Of a stretch of 5,436 bases of DNA, positions 4,604 through 5,436 are shown piece after piece. The notes below the pieces were generated by a model. It did no database searches. It saw only the letters and a list, made by a program, of their open reading frames with translations, and had not been told where the DNA came from. How positions within the stretch are numbered: the stretch's first letter is position 1; every line of letters begins with the position of its first letter. Source of the stretch: Selenomonadaceae bacterium UBA3796 (GTDB taxonomy: Bacteria > Bacillota > Negativicutes > Selenomonadales > Selenomonadaceae); contig DFES01000083.1 of the NCBI GenBank assembly GCA_002369175.1, positions 1 through 5,436 on the forward strand, given 5' to 3'. The position numbers were made by a program, and so were the translations under genes.

Positions 4604-5436
4604 ATGCAGAAAATCGGTTTTATCGGCACCGGCATCATGGGGGCGGCCATGGCAGGCCATCTCATGGAGGCAGGCTTCGAAGTGAGTGTGTATAACCGCA
4701 CGAAGGCAAAGGCGGAGGAGCTTATCCGCCGCGGTGCAAAATGGTGCAATTTGCCGGGAGAATGTGCAGAGGGGCAGGATGTCATCATCACCATTGTGGG
4801 CTACCCTAAAGACGTTGAGCAAGTGTATCTTGGAGAGGACGGAATCCTGAACCATGCGAAGGCGGGGGCTTATGTCGTTGATATGACGACCTCTTCACCC
4901 ATTCTGGCTGAATCCATCTATGCAGCGGCACGGGAGAAAGGCATCCATGCAGTGGATGCCCCGGTGACAGGAGGTGACACAGGGGCAAAAAACGCCACGC
5001 TTTCCATACTCGTGGGAGGCGATGAAGCGGATTTCGAGGCGTTGCGTCCGATTTTTGGTGTTCTGGGGAAAAATCTCGTCCACATGGGAGGCCCGGGCGC
5101 AGGGCAGAAGGCCAAGGCATGCAATCAAATTGCCATTGCGGGAGCCTTGGCAGGTGCCTGCGAAGCGTATGCCTATGCAAAGGCATCCGGTATTGATCTG
5201 GAGAAAGTGTATCAGGCAATCTCCCAGGGGGCGGCAGGAAGTTTCCAGATGTCGAATGTGGTGCGGCGTGGCCTGGATGGGGATTTCCGTCCAGGATTCA
5301 TGCTCAAGCACTTCGGAAAGGATCTTGCCATAGGAACGGAAACGGCCTCTGCCTACGGAACAGCTCTTCCGGTTCTGGGAATGGTGCTTCATGAAGTGCG
5401 CCAGATGGAGCGGAAGGGCGAGGGCAACAGTGGAAC
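4604..5436 (+). CDS. NAD(P)-dependent beta-hydroxyacid dehydrogenase (3-hydroxyisobutyrate dehydrogenase / tartronate semialdehyde reductase family), 3'-truncated
   Basis: Cytoplasmic oxidoreductase that interconverts a beta-hydroxyacid and its semialdehyde. The frame is open from 4604 to the window end, giving 277 residues; the family is usually ~290-300, so about 15-20 C-terminal residues are missing. The Rossmann nucleotide site is GFIGTGIMGAAMAGHL at 5-20. R32 right after strand beta-2 (YNRTK), where NAD-specific enzymes have Asp, suggests NADP(H). The substrate loop is DAPVTGGDTGA at 118-128. The catalytic lysine is K171 in GAGQKAKACNQ, with N174 following. KHFGKDLAIG at 235-244 is the conserved second-domain motif. 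The substrate is not fixed by these motifs. The closest in feel is 2-hydroxy-3-oxopropionate reductase (GarR/GlxR), which makes D-glycerate, but 3-hydroxyisobutyrate, succinic semialdehyde or related substrates are possible, so no symbol is given. Confidence 0.93.
   Translation, partial: MQKIGFIGTGIMGAAMAGHLMEAGFEVSVYNRTKAKAEELIRRGAKWCNLPGECAEGQDVIITIVGYPKDVEQVYLGEDGILNHAKAGAYVVDMTTSSPILAESIYAAAREKGIHAVDAPVTGGDTGAKNATLSILVGGDEADFEALRPIFGVLGKNLVHMGGPGAGQKAKACNQIAIAGALAGACEAYAYAKASGIDLEKVYQAISQGAAGSFQMSNVVRRGLDGDFRPGFMLKHFGKDLAIGTETASAYGTALPVLGMVLHEVRQMERKGEGNSG

Noticed and set aside
4361..5392. Several minus-strand open frames of 68-165 codons over the unknown gene and the reductase
   Set aside because: They overlap the clearly coding plus-strand dehydrogenase and its neighbour, are rich in Pro/His/Arg typical of shadow frames, and lack motifs.

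Overview
The window is about 5.4 kb of ordinary-looking bacterial chromosome with moderate GC content, closely packed genes and strong purine-rich ribosome binding sites. The protein flavours (a lysC aspartokinase with an internal start, an HD-GYP protein with a DVYDNITTEREG signature, a GarR-like reductase) and a structured intergenic element suggest a Firmicutes relative. My best guess is a Negativicutes member such as Selenomonas or Mitsuokella. This is inference from sequence style, not a database match.

Layout. (1) 1-1157, + strand: most of an aspartokinase gene (lysC), with its first ~25 codons outside the window. A strong internal Shine-Dalgarno and in-frame ATG at 669 would yield a separate regulatory (ACT-only) subunit. 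A perfect hairpin terminator follows at 1175-1202. (2) About 1203-1437: a non-coding gap holding a structured, probably repetitive element with several hairpins. (3) 1438-2553, - strand: an HD-GYP-type cyclic-di-GMP phosphodiesterase with its own strong terminator, convergent with lysC; its probable start is a TTG at 2553. (4) 2680-3525, - strand: an AraC-family regulator with a cupin-type sensor domain. (5) 3526-3958: a 433-bp divergent control region with a 13-bp-period repeat, a perfect 15-bp tandem repeat, a good sigma-A-like promoter firing rightward, an imperfect 23-bp direct repeat around its -10 box, and a ~180-nt leader. (6) 3959-4582, + strand: a cytoplasmic protein of unknown function. 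(7) 4604 to the window end, + strand: a beta-hydroxyacid dehydrogenase of the 3-hydroxyisobutyrate / tartronate semialdehyde reductase type, cut by the window edge.

How they may work together. lysC is an independent biosynthetic unit at the first step of the aspartate pathway (lysine, threonine, methionine, diaminopimelate). The AraC gene is divergent from the unknown gene plus reductase pair, which are 21 bp apart and probably co-transcribed, so the regulator could act on that pair, on itself, or on the downstream HD-GYP gene. No mobile element, CRISPR array, defence system or tRNA/rRNA is visible. I found no convincing new multi-gene system; the points most worth following up are the intergenic structured element, the repeats in the divergent control region, and the unknown gene.
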